A DNA stretch of 31,223 nt from a virus, in the IMG/VR virus record IMGVR_UViG_3300003886_000033, positions 1-31,223 of that record. One strand, written 5' to 3'. Every line of letters starts with the position of its first letter. Within the stretch, counting starts at the first letter, position 1. The notes beneath the pieces are model-generated. The model saw only the letters and a list, made by a program, of their open reading frames with translations. It was not told the DNA's origin and made no database searches. Of the stretch, positions 21,474 through 30,138 are shown piece after piece. The position numbers were made by a program, and so were the translations under genes.

Positions 21474-23261
21474 ATGGCCAGAAACAAGGGACCCCGGGTA
21501 ATCATCACGGGCGACGTCAAGGACCTGGAGAAGAAGCTCGGGCAGGCTGAGGGTTCCATAGCAGGGTTCTCTAACCGTTCCTCGAAGGCATTCAAGGGCC
21601 TCGGTATAGCTGCTGCTGGTATCGGTGCCGCTGCTGTAGGTGGCTTCGCTATAGGCAGCTGGGCGCTTGAGCAGGGCACACAGGTTGAGACGTTCGGCGC
21701 CAAGGCTGACGTGGTGTTCGGCGATCAGGCCGAATCGGTGAAGACGTGGGCTGACGAAGTGAACGGCTCCCTCGGGCTGTCGGAAGCTCAGGTGCTGGGA
21801 CTCGCTGGAGCGATGGGTGACCTGTTGGTTCCTATGGGCTTCTCTCGTGACGCGGCGGCTGAGATGTCGTCTGAGACTATCGAACTCGCAGGAGCGCTAT
21901 CAGCGTGGTCTGGTGGGCAGAAGTCAGCGGCAGAGGTTTCCGAAGTCCTAACCGCTGCATATTTGGGTGAGAGAGACGGCTTAAAGGCTCTGGGTGTCTC
22001 TATCAGTCAGGCAGAGGTAGATGAGAAGGCTCTGGAGATTGCACGTCTTGACGGTCGTGACGCGATCACTGAGCAAGACAAGGCAATGGCCACGCAGCAA
22101 CTGGTCATGGAAAAGACCTCGGACGCACAGGCGTTCTGGAACAGCGAGCAAGCCGAGTCGATCAAGAAGTCCAACGAGATGAAGGCCAAGTTCGCTGACC
22201 TCAAGGACGAGGTTGCTACGCGGCTTCTGCCTGTTGTTAACCGTCTCGTTGCCTGGGCCGTGGATGACATGGTCCCTGCCTTCGAAGACATTGCTTCTTG
22301 GGTGCAGGAAAACTGGCCACAGATACAGGCCACCATCACCGACGCTGTGCAACAGATCATGGATGTGGTTATACCGATCATCGACGCACTCAAGGAAGCA
22401 TGGAAGATCTTCGGTGACGACATCCTCGCCAGCATCGAGGTTGCTTTCGACTTCATCAAGCAAACATTCGACAACGCCTTTCAGATAATCGAAGGCGTGT
22501 GGAATACCTTCAAAGGCCTCTTCACAGGTGACTGGGAGCTGATGTGGACCGGTATCAAGAACATCTTCTCAGGCCTATGGAACCAGCTGGTCAACATCCT
22601 CAAGACAGTATGGCCTCTTTTCAAGATCCAGCTATCACTTCTTTGGGACGGCATGAAGCTGGCATTCGGCGATGGTGTGTCTGCGATAGTGGGCTTCTTC
22701 ACTGGCTTGCCTGATCGTGCCATCGCAGCAGCTTCAAGTTTGATCTCTGCTGGCGCAACGTTCGCTAAGGACGTAACTAGCTCTATCAAAGATGGCCTAG
22801 TTAATTCCACTTGGAAAGTTATCAACTGGTTCTCTGGGCTGCCTCGAAGCGTCGCTGACGCTGCTGGACGCATGAAAGAGAAGATGCTGAAGCTCGGTAA
22901 GGACATCGTGCAGAAGATCGTGGACGGTATCAAGGCTGCACCAAGCGCCTTACTCAACGCCCTTAAGTCGATCCTTCCTTCGGTCTCTGACCTGACAGGC
23001 GGGATTGGTAACGCTCTCGGCAGAATCCCTGGCCTTGCTCACGGCGGAACAGGAACAGGAACCTTCATCGCTGGCGAAGCAGGCCCGGAAATCATCCGGC
23101 TCTCAGGCGGCTCAGCCAACGTCACGAGCAATCGTGAGCTTGGCCTCTCAGGCCTCTCAGGTCTAAGCGCAGGCATCACCGTGAACATGTACGGCACATC
23201 TGTCACAGCAGAGTCCCTAGGCCAAGAATTGGTCTGGCTGATGAATACGGCCGGGAGGTAG
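21474..23261 (+). CDS. Tape measure protein
   Basis: The 595-aa protein sets tail length. After a basic start comes a coiled coil (DLEKKLGQAEGSIAGFSNRS), then Gly/Ala-rich hydrophobic IAAAGIGAAAVGGFAIGSWA. The TP901-like minor-tail core (about 55-230) follows, with LVPMGFSRDAAAEMSSETIE and AYLGERDGLKALGVS. Hydrophobic Trp-rich helical repeats run from about 260 to 400 (GVWNTFKGLFTGDWELMWTG). The C-terminus has HGGTGTGTFIAGEAGPEIIR. At about 0.15 nm per residue the helical length suggests a tail of roughly 90 nm. No lysozyme domain is visible. Confidence 0.93.
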   Translation: MARNKGPRVIITGDVKDLEKKLGQAEGSIAGFSNRSSKAFKGLGIAAAGIGAAAVGGFAIGSWALEQGTQVETFGAKADVVFGDQAESVKTWADEVNGSLGLSEAQVLGLAGAMGDLLVPMGFSRDAAAEMSSETIELAGALSAWSGGQKSAAEVSEVLTAAYLGERDGLKALGVSISQAEVDEKALEIARLDGRDAITEQDKAMATQQLVMEKTSDAQAFWNSEQAESIKKSNEMKAKFADLKDEVATRLLPVVNRLVAWAVDDMVPAFEDIASWVQENWPQIQATITDAVQQIMDVVIPIIDALKEAWKIFGDDILASIEVAFDFIKQTFDNAFQIIEGVWNTFKGLFTGDWELMWTGIKNIFSGLWNQLVNILKTVWPLFKIQLSLLWDGMKLAFGDGVSAIVGFFTGLPDRAIAAASSLISAGATFAKDVTSSIKDGLVNSTWKVINWFSGLPRSVADAAGRMKEKMLKLGKDIVQKIVDGIKAAPSALLNALKSILPSVSDLTGGIGNALGRIPGLAHGGTGTGTFIAGEAGPEIIRLSGGSANVTSNRELGLSGLSGLSAGITVNMYGTSVTAESLGQELVWLMNTAGR

Positions 23262-23265
23262 GGAC

Positions 23266-24129
23266 ATGGCTTCTCTCATCTCTACTGACTGGCAGTTCGA
23301 GGCGAACGGTTTGCTCCTGGGCTCTGGTACCTCGTACGACGTTCGTGTGATAGCAGGGCTCGCTGGCTCAGCACCTGTTAGAGGGGCTGACGTTCAACGT
23401 ACGTTGCGTCACGGCTCACGCGCAGGCTCTGACTTCCTTGCTCCACGTCAAATCATCCTTGAGTTTGACATCATGCCATCGGCTACTGAGACCTTCGACG
23501 ATCTCCTACAGGCGCTCTCACAGGCTCTGCCGGTAGCTGAAGACGAGTACGAGATCGCCTTTCAGGTTCCTGGTGTGGCGAACGGCGTTACTGCGAGAAT
23601 CTTGGGACGCACACGTAAACGCGACATCGGCGTTGACCTCGAATACTTCTACGGATACGCGAAGCCACGCTTCCAGATCATCGCCTCAGACCCTCGTATC
23701 TACGCTGAGGCACAGTCTCTAGCCATGGTCGGCCTTCCCACTACCGAGGGCGGCAGGACTTACCCGCGGACGTACCCACGTACCTACGGCAGCGTCTCAA
23801 CGGGTGGAACGATCACAGCCAACAACGCTGGCACTTTCTCTACGCCTGTTGTGTTCACGTTGACTGGCCCTGCCACTAATCCGACCATCGAGAACGTCAC
23901 CCAGGGTAAGTCGCTGGAGTTCAATATCGTTCTTGCTTCCGGGGAAACGCTCGTGATTGATACCGACTCCAGGACGGTCCTTCTCAACGGCACAGCCTCC
24001 CGTTACTCGGCTCTGATGGCTAGCTCTGAATGGTTCGACTTGGACCCTGGCGACAACCAGATCGACTACCGAGCAGCCACTTCCACTATCTCCGAGATCA
24101 CAGCTACCTGGCGCTCCGCCTGGAGCTAG
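23266..24129 (+). CDS. Distal tail protein (Dit-like)
   Basis: The 287-aa protein has a beta-rich N-domain: TSYDVRVIAGLAGSAPVRGA, LRHGSRAGSDFLAPRQIILE, and the strand block KRDIGVDLEYFYGYAKPRFQ ending with the ASDPRIY motif of siphophage tail-hub proteins. Then a galectin-like C-domain follows (PVVFTLTGPATNPTIENVTQ, LVIDTDSRTVLLNGT). Dit forms the hexameric ring to which the baseplate attaches. It starts 4 bp after the tape measure stop. Confidence 0.85.
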   Translation: MASLISTDWQFEANGLLLGSGTSYDVRVIAGLAGSAPVRGADVQRTLRHGSRAGSDFLAPRQIILEFDIMPSATETFDDLLQALSQALPVAEDEYEIAFQVPGVANGVTARILGRTRKRDIGVDLEYFYGYAKPRFQIIASDPRIYAEAQSLAMVGLPTTEGGRTYPRTYPRTYGSVSTGGTITANNAGTFSTPVVFTLTGPATNPTIENVTQGKSLEFNIVLASGETLVIDTDSRTVLLNGTASRYSALMASSEWFDLDPGDNQIDYRAATSTISEITATWRSAWS

Positions 24130-24172
24130 GTCTCGTTTCTAAACTCTTTCGTCCTCACAGGAGGCCACCAAA

Positions 24173-25315
24173 ATGCCCGTTACAAATCCACCCACGTCGA
24201 TCCAAGGCGGCTCTCATTCCGCTGAGGAGGACCGTCGCTTTCTGACAGGTCTGATCGGTGACGTGGAAGGTATCCACCTAGCTACAGACCTAGCTGTGAC
24301 TGAACGCGGCACACCAAACATGTCTGTTGACGTGGCTGCTGGACGCTGCTTCGTGCAGGGCACTGAAGCTACGTTCCAAGGGACGTACTTCTGCGAGTCT
24401 CGCAGCGTGGAGAACCTTGTTGTCTCAGCAGCTGACGCCACCAATCCTCGTAACGATCTCATCGTTGCTCAGGTGGAGGACTCCGACTACAGCGGGGCTA
24501 CTGACGAATGGAAGCTCGCGGTTGTCACAGGCACACCAGCTGCTTCACCTTCTGACCCGGCTACACCTGACAGCGCTATTCTTCTCGCTCGCGTCAACGT
24601 CGCAGCTTTGGCGGCTTCGATTACTGACGCTGTAATCGACGACCTTCGCACTCAGGCCAACCCTGGCTACGCCCTAACCACGTTCGCGGCTTCGGGCAGC
24701 TTTACCAAGGCCGACTATCCATGGGCGAAGACCATACGTGTTCGCCTCGTTGGTGGAGGTGGAGGCTCAGGCGGTTGTGCCTCTACGTCTAGCGCTCAAC
24801 GAGCCGAGTCGGCTGGCGGAGGGGGAGCAGGCTACGCAGAGAAGCGTATCCTCGTTTCCGCTCTTGCATCATCTGAAACCGTCACGATCGGAGCGGGCGG
24901 GACTGCAGCAGCAGCAGGAAACAACACTGGTGGAGCGGGAGGGACAACCTCTTTTGGAGCACACTGCTCAGCTACTGGGGGTAACGGTGGAGGTGGAGGG
25001 CCAGCGTCCTCAAACGTAGGAAACGCTGGACGAGGTTACCGAGGTATCGGGTCTGGCGGAGACATCAACCTCCCAGGTGGCCACGGCGGCAACGGATCTC
25101 TGCTTTCCGCTGTTGCAAGAATGGGCAACTGGGGCGGATCTTCAGGTGGCGGCCTTGGATCGCAAACCAATGCGACCGCGGCCAATACGGCCACGGCTGT
25201 TGCTGGGGAGCCTTACGGCGGCGGCGCTTCTGGTGCAAGGAATAGCACCTCTGCGGCTGTTCGGGCAGGGGGCACTGGCTCAGTTGGAATCGTCCTCGTA
25301 GAGATCTTTGGCTAG
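24173..25315 (+). CDS. Glycine-rich tail fibre / receptor-binding protein
   Basis: The 380-aa protein has two parts. Residues 1-165 are a tail-attachment domain known from actinophage fibres (SVDVAAGRCFVQGTEA, NPRNDLIVAQVEDSDY, and SDPATPDSAILLARVNVAAL). Residues about 165-380 form a glycine-rich domain with GGGGG runs and a closing GTGSVGIVLVEIFG. Domains of this kind fold as packed polyglycine helices in some fibre tips and bind host surface glycans or proteins. This is the best candidate for host recognition. Confidence 0.8.
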   Translation: MPVTNPPTSIQGGSHSAEEDRRFLTGLIGDVEGIHLATDLAVTERGTPNMSVDVAAGRCFVQGTEATFQGTYFCESRSVENLVVSAADATNPRNDLIVAQVEDSDYSGATDEWKLAVVTGTPAASPSDPATPDSAILLARVNVAALAASITDAVIDDLRTQANPGYALTTFAASGSFTKADYPWAKTIRVRLVGGGGGSGGCASTSSAQRAESAGGGGAGYAEKRILVSALASSETVTIGAGGTAAAAGNNTGGAGGTTSFGAHCSATGGNGGGGGPASSNVGNAGRGYRGIGSGGDINLPGGHGGNGSLLSAVARMGNWGGSSGGGLGSQTNATAANTATAVAGEPYGGGASGARNSTSAAVRAGGTGSVGIVLVEIFG

Positions 25316-25344
25316 CTCACACCGAGCACGAAGGGGGGCTTGTC

Positions 25345-26415
25345 ATGGCTTCGTATCGTTTCCTGTTCGCTTCGTTGAAGGCGCCGTCTTCGATCCTGGG
25401 GGAGCTTCCTATCACCTCAGCCTCGTGGACCCACGCCCTTAACAGCGCAGGCTCAGCCTCTCTGAGCCTGCCTCTCAAGCTCAGTGCTTCTGAGCAGGTC
25501 GGCATCACAAGCGAGACCTTGGCTCCTGGCCGAACAGCGATCTACGTGGAACGTGACGGCGTGATCCTTTGGGGCGGGATTCTGTGGACAGCTGGCTACG
25601 ACATCACCGGCAACTCTGTCTCGCTGGGCTGTGCAGGCTGGCATTCCTATTTCGCTCGCAGGCTTCTACGGATCAACCAGACCTACTCGGCCGTAGATCA
25701 GCTGACCATCGCCCGTTCTCTCATCGACTACGCACAGGGAGAAGGTGGCGGCTCTCTCGGCATTCTCACTACTGAGGCCACAACCTCTGGCGTGACAAGG
25801 GACCGTTCCTATTTTCACTACGAACGCCCCACGATCGCTGGCCTGATCGACAACCTCAGTGCTGTGGATGATGGCTTCGACTTCCGGTATGACACCTACT
25901 ACAACGCTGGCACCATCGAGACAGCCTTTCGTACCACCTTCCCCACTCGTGGACGTGAAACGAACTTCGTCTTCGAGGCAGGTGTCAACGCTGACGCAGC
26001 TTCGTATTCTTGCGACGCCTCACGTATGGCGACGATGGTGGACGCTCTCGGCGCTGGTGAAGGTGAGAACATCCTTATCAGCGTCTCAACCGACCCTGGC
26101 CTGCTCTCTGCCTATCCTTTGCTTGAGGACGCTCTGAGCTTCTCCAACGTCACGAACGTTTCGACTCTCAAGGAACACGGTGACTACCGGCTTGCCAGAG
26201 GCTCAGCACCTGTGTGCATCCCTAGCTTGTCTGTGGATCCTAACGGGATACCTGGCGTGGGTTCGTGGCTCGTGGGCGACCTCGTAACGGTACGTCTCAA
26301 GTACGGCGTTCTGAACGTGGACGAACGCTTCCGCATCACTCAGGAAACCGGCGCCCTTGACGCTTCTGGCGCTGAGACCGTCTCACTCTCCTTCGCACAG
26401 TCAGGACTTTTCTAA
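25345..26415 (+). CDS. Tail hub protein, ReqiPepy6 gp37-like
   Basis: The 356-aa protein fits the siphovirus ReqiPepy6 gp37-like family: TAIYVERDGVILWGGILWTA, VSLGCAGWHSYFARRLLRIN, then DQLTIARSLIDYAQGEGGGS and FHYERPTIAGLIDNLSAVDD. The end, LLSAYPLLEDALSFSNVTNV, is followed by WLVGDLVTVRLKYGVLNV, also typical. It should form part of the baseplate hub. GGGGG before ATG 25345 may serve as ribosome site. Confidence 0.8.
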   Translation: MASYRFLFASLKAPSSILGELPITSASWTHALNSAGSASLSLPLKLSASEQVGITSETLAPGRTAIYVERDGVILWGGILWTAGYDITGNSVSLGCAGWHSYFARRLLRINQTYSAVDQLTIARSLIDYAQGEGGGSLGILTTEATTSGVTRDRSYFHYERPTIAGLIDNLSAVDDGFDFRYDTYYNAGTIETAFRTTFPTRGRETNFVFEAGVNADAASYSCDASRMATMVDALGAGEGENILISVSTDPGLLSAYPLLEDALSFSNVTNVSTLKEHGDYRLARGSAPVCIPSLSVDPNGIPGVGSWLVGDLVTVRLKYGVLNVDERFRITQETGALDASGAETVSLSFAQSGLF

Positions 26416-26417
26416 CC

Positions 26418-27107
26418 ATGGCTAACGACATCGTGCTTCCCCCTAGCTTCGCTGCTGAGATCAACGACCTAAAGGCCCGTATCGCCTCACTCGAACGTGC
26501 AGCACCAAAGCTCACCTCATCAAGCGTGTCTGACGCAGCTGGAGTTAAACGGCTGGAGATAGGCGCCATCTCGAACCCTGTCACAGGCTCTGACGACTTC
26601 GGTCTGATCGTTCGTGAGTCAGGGGGCTCTGAGGTTCTAGTGGTTGGTAACGATGGCCTGGTTACACCTGGCGTCAACGCTCAGATCCTCTCACCAGACA
26701 GCATTGACTTGATCCCAGACACCTCCTGGGGCACATCATGGCGCTTCTACTTTTGGGGCATCACAGCGGACGCGGTCTTGCTCCATCACCAGGTAGCAGC
26801 GCAGGCCGACGTCACAAGCGCAGAGATGCGTTTGCAGTCCTACTCTCTCAACCTGGACGGCTCAGGCACAGGAGTGCTCGCAACCTCGTCCACTAGGTCT
26901 GTCACGACAGGGGGAGCATTCAATACCTATCAGTGGGCTTGGCTCCACGGTGTTGACTTGGACGATGAGAAGGGTCTCCTCATTGAACTCCAGATGCAAG
27001 TAACTGGCTCCTCTGGTTCGGCCAATGCCCTTCGATCTGTAGAACCACGCTTCGGTATTCAATCCGGCTCTGACGCCATCAGCGCAACATCCGCAGGCTT
27101 CTCCTAA
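26418..27107 (+). CDS. Minor tail/fibre protein
   Basis: The 229-aa protein starts 2 bp after the previous stop. The N-terminus is a short coiled coil (FAAEINDLKARIASLERAAP). A beta-rich receptor-type body follows (LIVRESGGSEVLVVGNDGLV, TSWRFYFWGITADAVLLHHQ, RFGIQSGSDAISATSAGFS). Such small proteins at the end of tail operons act as accessory fibres or caps. I recognise no exact family. Confidence 0.65.
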   Translation: MANDIVLPPSFAAEINDLKARIASLERAAPKLTSSSVSDAAGVKRLEIGAISNPVTGSDDFGLIVRESGGSEVLVVGNDGLVTPGVNAQILSPDSIDLIPDTSWGTSWRFYFWGITADAVLLHHQVAAQADVTSAEMRLQSYSLNLDGSGTGVLATSSTRSVTTGGAFNTYQWAWLHGVDLDDEKGLLIELQMQVTGSSGSANALRSVEPRFGIQSGSDAISATSAGFS

Positions 27108-27151
27108 ACACCCCTTCTCTCTCCCCCCCCTCTCAAGAAAGACCTCTCATC

Positions 27152-27511
27152 GTGGAACCCACAATCATCATCGCCATCATCTCCCTCGTTGGCGTTATCA
27201 CCCAAGCCTTCTGGACGTACTTCGCCAAGGCCAAAGAGGCCAAGATTGATCTTTCTAAGGTCATCTCTGCTGCTGTGGCTGAACAGTTCCAACGACTAGA
27301 GGACGAGATCGAAGGCTTGCGTATCCGCATCAGGGCTCTTGAGCAGGCCAACGCTTCGCTTGAAGGCGACAAGCGTGGGTTGCAGGATGAGCGTTCGAGG
27401 ATGATCTCGCACATGAGACGCAACAACCTACCGTGGCCTCCCACAACCAACGGTTCAGCTCCAGTCGCTGCCTTGGCTGACCCAAGGCTGAGGCCTTCCT
27501 TCGAGGAGTAG
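27152..27511 (+). CDS. Holin-like membrane protein with coiled coil
   Basis: The 119-aa protein starts at GTG 27152. One transmembrane segment (residues 4-25, TIIIAIISLVGVITQAFWTY) is followed by a long coiled coil (about 40-88, AEQFQRLEDEIEGLRIRIRA). This one-TM-plus-coil form resembles holin-associated XhlA-like or class III holin-type proteins and stands where phages normally place lysis genes. No endolysin gene accompanies it. The Pro-rich tail (NNLPWPPTTNG) is disordered. Confidence 0.55.
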   Translation: MEPTIIIAIISLVGVITQAFWTYFAKAKEAKIDLSKVISAAVAEQFQRLEDEIEGLRIRIRALEQANASLEGDKRGLQDERSRMISHMRRNNLPWPPTTNGSAPVAALADPRLRPSFEE

Positions 27512-27542
27512 CCTTATCCCTACATCTTAAAGCGCTCTGCTC

Positions 27543-27568
27543 CCCCTCCTGGCTAACGCTGGGAGGGG
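27543..27568 (+). terminator. Hairpin at the end of the virion operon
   Basis: CCCCTCC (27543-27549) pairs with GGAGGGG (27562-27568) around a 12-nt loop, directly after the last structural gene. It lacks a T tract (CTTCGTCG follows). It may be an intrinsic terminator of the GC-rich actinobacterial type, which often lack U-runs. It separates the late operon from the accessory region. Confidence 0.6.
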
Positions 27569-27589
27569 CTTCGTCGCGTCCGTGCACAA

Positions 27590-27623
27590 TTAGACGACAG
27601 TTCTCCCGTTTCGTATAACTGTC
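27590..27623 (+). promoter_or_regulatory. Promoter with operator-like palindrome
   Basis: A TATAAC box (27614-27619) has a TTAGAC (27590-27595) upstream with an 18-bp spacer. This is acceptable for a sigma70-type promoter. Perfect 7-bp inverted repeats GACAGTT (27596-27602) and AACTGTC (27617-27623) flank the spacer and overlap the -10 box. Binding of a regulator would block polymerase. The transcript would start near 27626 and express the helix-turn-helix gene at 27662, which may regulate itself. Confidence 0.6.
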
Positions 27624-27661
27624 TGTGTAAGGTCATCTCGACCCAACAAGGAGATCAAACC

Positions 27662-28207
27662 ATGACAAGAACTCTCAAAGAAGCAGCTGCGTACGTTGAG
27701 GACTACCTTAGGTTCTGCGACGATCCGACCTCTATGGAAGACGATCACTACAACAAAGAGCTTGCTTCAGCAGAAGCACTAGCAGCAGATCCGTCCTTCC
27801 CCGTGTTGGAGCGCCTACAGAACGTCAGGGACGCACGCCTCAAGCGGGCTGAGGGAGGCACTGACTACGAGGCTGGCTTCGTTGCCAACGCCAAGACCTA
27901 CGCAGAAAAGAACAACCTCACAGCAGCTGACTTCAAAGCTCTCGGAGTTAAGCCCGCTGTCATCAAAGCTGCTGGACTGACAGGCTCAAGCGCTCCAGGC
28001 AAGCGTGCACGGCGTGTGAGCGTAGACGAGGTAGCAGAAGTGGCTAGGTCGATGGAGAGCTTCACGGTCGCCCAACTCGCTGAGGCTGCCAGCACGACTG
28101 TGGCGACGGCCTCGAAAGCAGTCAAGGCGATGGGTGCGAAGTCAACTGGCACCGATCCGAAGCACACAGGTAGAGGCAAGGCCCCGACTCTCTACAGAGC
28201 AGGCTGA
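27662..28207 (+). CDS. Helix-turn-helix protein, candidate regulator
   Basis: The 181-aa protein starts behind AAGGAGAT. The N-terminal 70 residues are acidic helices; residues 75-105 contain TAADFKALGVKPAVIKAAGL. Residues about 118-160 (VDEVAEVARSMESFTVAQLA then STTVATASKAVKAM) form a winged-helix-like DNA-binding domain. With its own promoter and palindromic operator it is the most plausible regulator in the element, and a candidate for the missing lysogeny repressor. It is expressed from an accessory position rather than next to int. It resembles no classical CI; the role is inferred. Confidence 0.65.
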   Translation: MTRTLKEAAAYVEDYLRFCDDPTSMEDDHYNKELASAEALAADPSFPVLERLQNVRDARLKRAEGGTDYEAGFVANAKTYAEKNNLTAADFKALGVKPAVIKAAGLTGSSAPGKRARRVSVDEVAEVARSMESFTVAQLAEAASTTVATASKAVKAMGAKSTGTDPKHTGRGKAPTLYRAG

Positions 28208-28215
28208 GCACAGCG

Positions 28216-28371
28216 ATGGTGGAACGAACGATGCACGATAGTCAAGTCGGCGCCATCGCAGCCGACTACACCGAAGCTCAGGGCATCACCTACTCAACAA
28301 GGCGCTCAGCTCGTGTACCCGCGGACGTCTTGAAGCAGGCTGGCCTCAAGCAGACCCGCAGAACCAACTAG
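28216..28371 (+). CDS. Small protein sharing the VPAxVLKxAGL motif (51 aa)
   Basis: This 51-aa gene lies 8 bp after the helix-turn-helix gene. The C-terminus, RSARVPADVLKQAGLKQTRR, repeats the VKPAVIKAAGL segment of the upstream protein, so the two share a small helical module. The N-terminus is YTEAQGITYS-type, also helical. Small size and basic end suggest DNA binding or interaction with its neighbour. A further ATG at 28231 is possible. Confidence 0.6.
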   Translation: MVERTMHDSQVGAIAADYTEAQGITYSTRRSARVPADVLKQAGLKQTRRTN

Positions 28372-28387
28372 ATCAGGAGGCCAGCGT

Positions 28388-29317
28388 ATGGCCACACAGT
28401 ACGACCACGAGGACGCCCAAGAACTTCTTTCTGCCTTGTCGCCGTTCAACTCCACGCACGTTTACGACATGATCTTTCGCGGGCACAGCCGTTCCTCGTA
28501 TCAGTTGATTCCTTCGGCTCTCCGCTTCAAGGATCGACAGAAACACTTGGATCAAACCGATGTGAGGGCCTTCTCCAATGCAACCTTCACGGTAGACAAC
28601 CAACAGACCCTCGAATACCGCACCCTCATGAACTTTGTGGCAGCCGCCGACGAGCAGGGCCTCTCGCTGCCCCCGATCCCCAGCTCGATTCGGGAGGAGA
28701 TGGAGAACCCCTCAGTCCGCAGCGCCATCGTTGTTGACAGCAACGCGTGGCCGCTACCTGAGTTGCTCGACATCGCGGCGCTCGCCCAACACCACGGCCT
28801 AGCTACGCGCCTCCTGGACTGGACCTATGACCCGTACGTGGCGATCTACTTCGCGGCACGCGGAGCGGTCAAGCGGCTTCACGAAAACGAAGGAGATACT
28901 ACCGAGTCGGACTACCTCTCGGTCTGGGTGTTGAGGAGTCGCGTCGCTGCCAGGGGCCAGGAAGGTTTGAACCTCGTCCGCCCCGCATACGCTGGTAACC
29001 CGAACCTGGCCGCTCAAAGAGGCATCTTCACACTCTGGCGAAAGCACCTCCCCAGCGGAGACACACAGGCCTGTCAACTCGTAGTCCCGTTGGATGTGGC
29101 TCTTGAGGGCATCAATGGAGGAACAGGCTCGGACGATGGAGACCCCGTGATAATGCACCATCGGCTCAAGGCAACGTGTGCTCCTGAGTTGTTGGGGCTG
29201 CTGGACCGCGCAGGCTACGGAGCCGCTCGCTGCTTCCCTGGGTATGAGGGGGCAGCACAGTCACTCCGCGAGCGTGGTCTAGTGGAGTCGGTTCTCAGGG
29301 ACATGCGCTCCCGGTAG
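28388..29317 (+). CDS. FRG-domain protein, putative defence/cargo gene
   Basis: The 309-aa protein has an ideal AGGAGG ribosome site before ATG 28388. F30-R31-G32 (DMIFRGHSRSSYQLIPSALR) gives the FRG domain its name, and AQHHGLATRLLDWTYDPYVA (residues 133-152) with AIYFAARG is the second hallmark. FRG proteins are common in prophages and defence-rich islands; their biochemical activity has not been settled to my knowledge. It has the accessory location and length of single-protein lysogenic cargo. It converges on the gene at 29355. Confidence 0.85.
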   Translation: MATQYDHEDAQELLSALSPFNSTHVYDMIFRGHSRSSYQLIPSALRFKDRQKHLDQTDVRAFSNATFTVDNQQTLEYRTLMNFVAAADEQGLSLPPIPSSIREEMENPSVRSAIVVDSNAWPLPELLDIAALAQHHGLATRLLDWTYDPYVAIYFAARGAVKRLHENEGDTTESDYLSVWVLRSRVAARGQEGLNLVRPAYAGNPNLAAQRGIFTLWRKHLPSGDTQACQLVVPLDVALEGINGGTGSDDGDPVIMHHRLKATCAPELLGLLDRAGYGAARCFPGYEGAAQSLRERGLVESVLRDMRSR

Positions 29318-29354
29318 CTGTTCAGGCGTTCTTTTCCCGATCTAGCATTTTGGT

Positions 29355-30125
29355 TCACACCGTGCTCAACTCGTAGCAGACGAAGGCGCTCGTGAAGCAT
29401 GCTCTTCGGATCTCTTCCCAGCTCACCGGAGGATGATCCTTGTCGCTCTCGTCACGGGCATGGTCAAGACGCTGATCTAGACCCAGGGTGACACGAGCTA
29501 GCTCTGTGAGAGCAGTAAGCACAGCGGCTTCCCGCTCTGGCATGTTCTTCACAGCCAAATACTTCACCAGAGACTCGATAGGTTTCTCTCGCGAAGAATC
29601 ATCCCCACCAACGACGTCCGCGACCACATCGAACAGAGCACTTCGAAGGTGGCCCCCGATCTCGGACACCGTCTGTTCGTCTGTTCTGTCGCTGCGAAGG
29701 AGATCGAACGCCTCTGTCAAATGATGTGCCGCGCCTGCATGGGTACCCGCAAACGCATCACCTTTCACGAACCGCTGGACTTCATCATCCACAGTGTCGA
29801 TAGGTCTGCCTTTCTCGCGCATCATCCAGCGGTAGAAGAGCACGCCATCACCGGAGATCCGGTAGTTCGGCGTACCCTTCTTGCTCAAGCTCGCACGTAG
29901 CAACCCGTGGCCAGCAAGATCTTCGAGAGCACCTGGGTCCACGCCCGACAGCCCCGATCCAGGGGGGAAGTACAAAGTCCTTCCAGAAGACCCCGCTGCT
30001 GGGGACAGCATAAAGCTGCGGTCGCCCGGCCCGGCCGCGAGATGCAGCCCTGCCATGTCCTCCAGCAGCGTCTGAGCCTCCGCAGGAAGCCGGTCGAGTA
30101 AGTCTTGGTAGCGAATCTCTGCCAT
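29355..30125 (-). CDS. Uncharacterised protein, winged-helix plus helical domain
   Basis: The 256-aa protein is transcribed leftward and converges on the FRG gene, with only 37 bp between their stops. Residues 60-105 (ALEDLAGHGLLRASLSKKGT then PNYRISGDGVLFYRW) read as a winged helix. Residues about 125-180 contain AAHHLTEAFDLLRS.RTDEQT, then GGHLRSALFDVVADVVGG. That pattern of a long helix with IGHxxRxAL recurs in actinobacterial proteins near defence genes, although I cannot name the family. The convergent pair looks like a cargo cassette at the prophage end. Confidence 0.65.
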   Translation of the reverse strand: MAEIRYQDLLDRLPAEAQTLLEDMAGLHLAAGPGDRSFMLSPAAGSSGRTLYFPPGSGLSGVDPGALEDLAGHGLLRASLSKKGTPNYRISGDGVLFYRWMMREKGRPIDTVDDEVQRFVKGDAFAGTHAGAAHHLTEAFDLLRSDRTDEQTVSEIGGHLRSALFDVVADVVGGDDSSREKPIESLVKYLAVKNMPEREAAVLTALTELARVTLGLDQRLDHARDESDKDHPPVSWEEIRRACFTSAFVCYELSTV

Positions 30126-30138
30126 GCACGGACCCTAC

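Noticed and set aside
21981-22463. 160-aa leftward open frame in the tape measure gene
   Set aside because: The tape measure frame is continuous and typical; the reverse frame shows only antisense codon artefacts.
28388-30125. Toxin-antitoxin pair made of the FRG gene and its convergent neighbour
   Set aside because: Genes are convergent, both long, and not co-transcribed, unlike usual toxin-antitoxin units. I keep only a loose cargo-pair idea.
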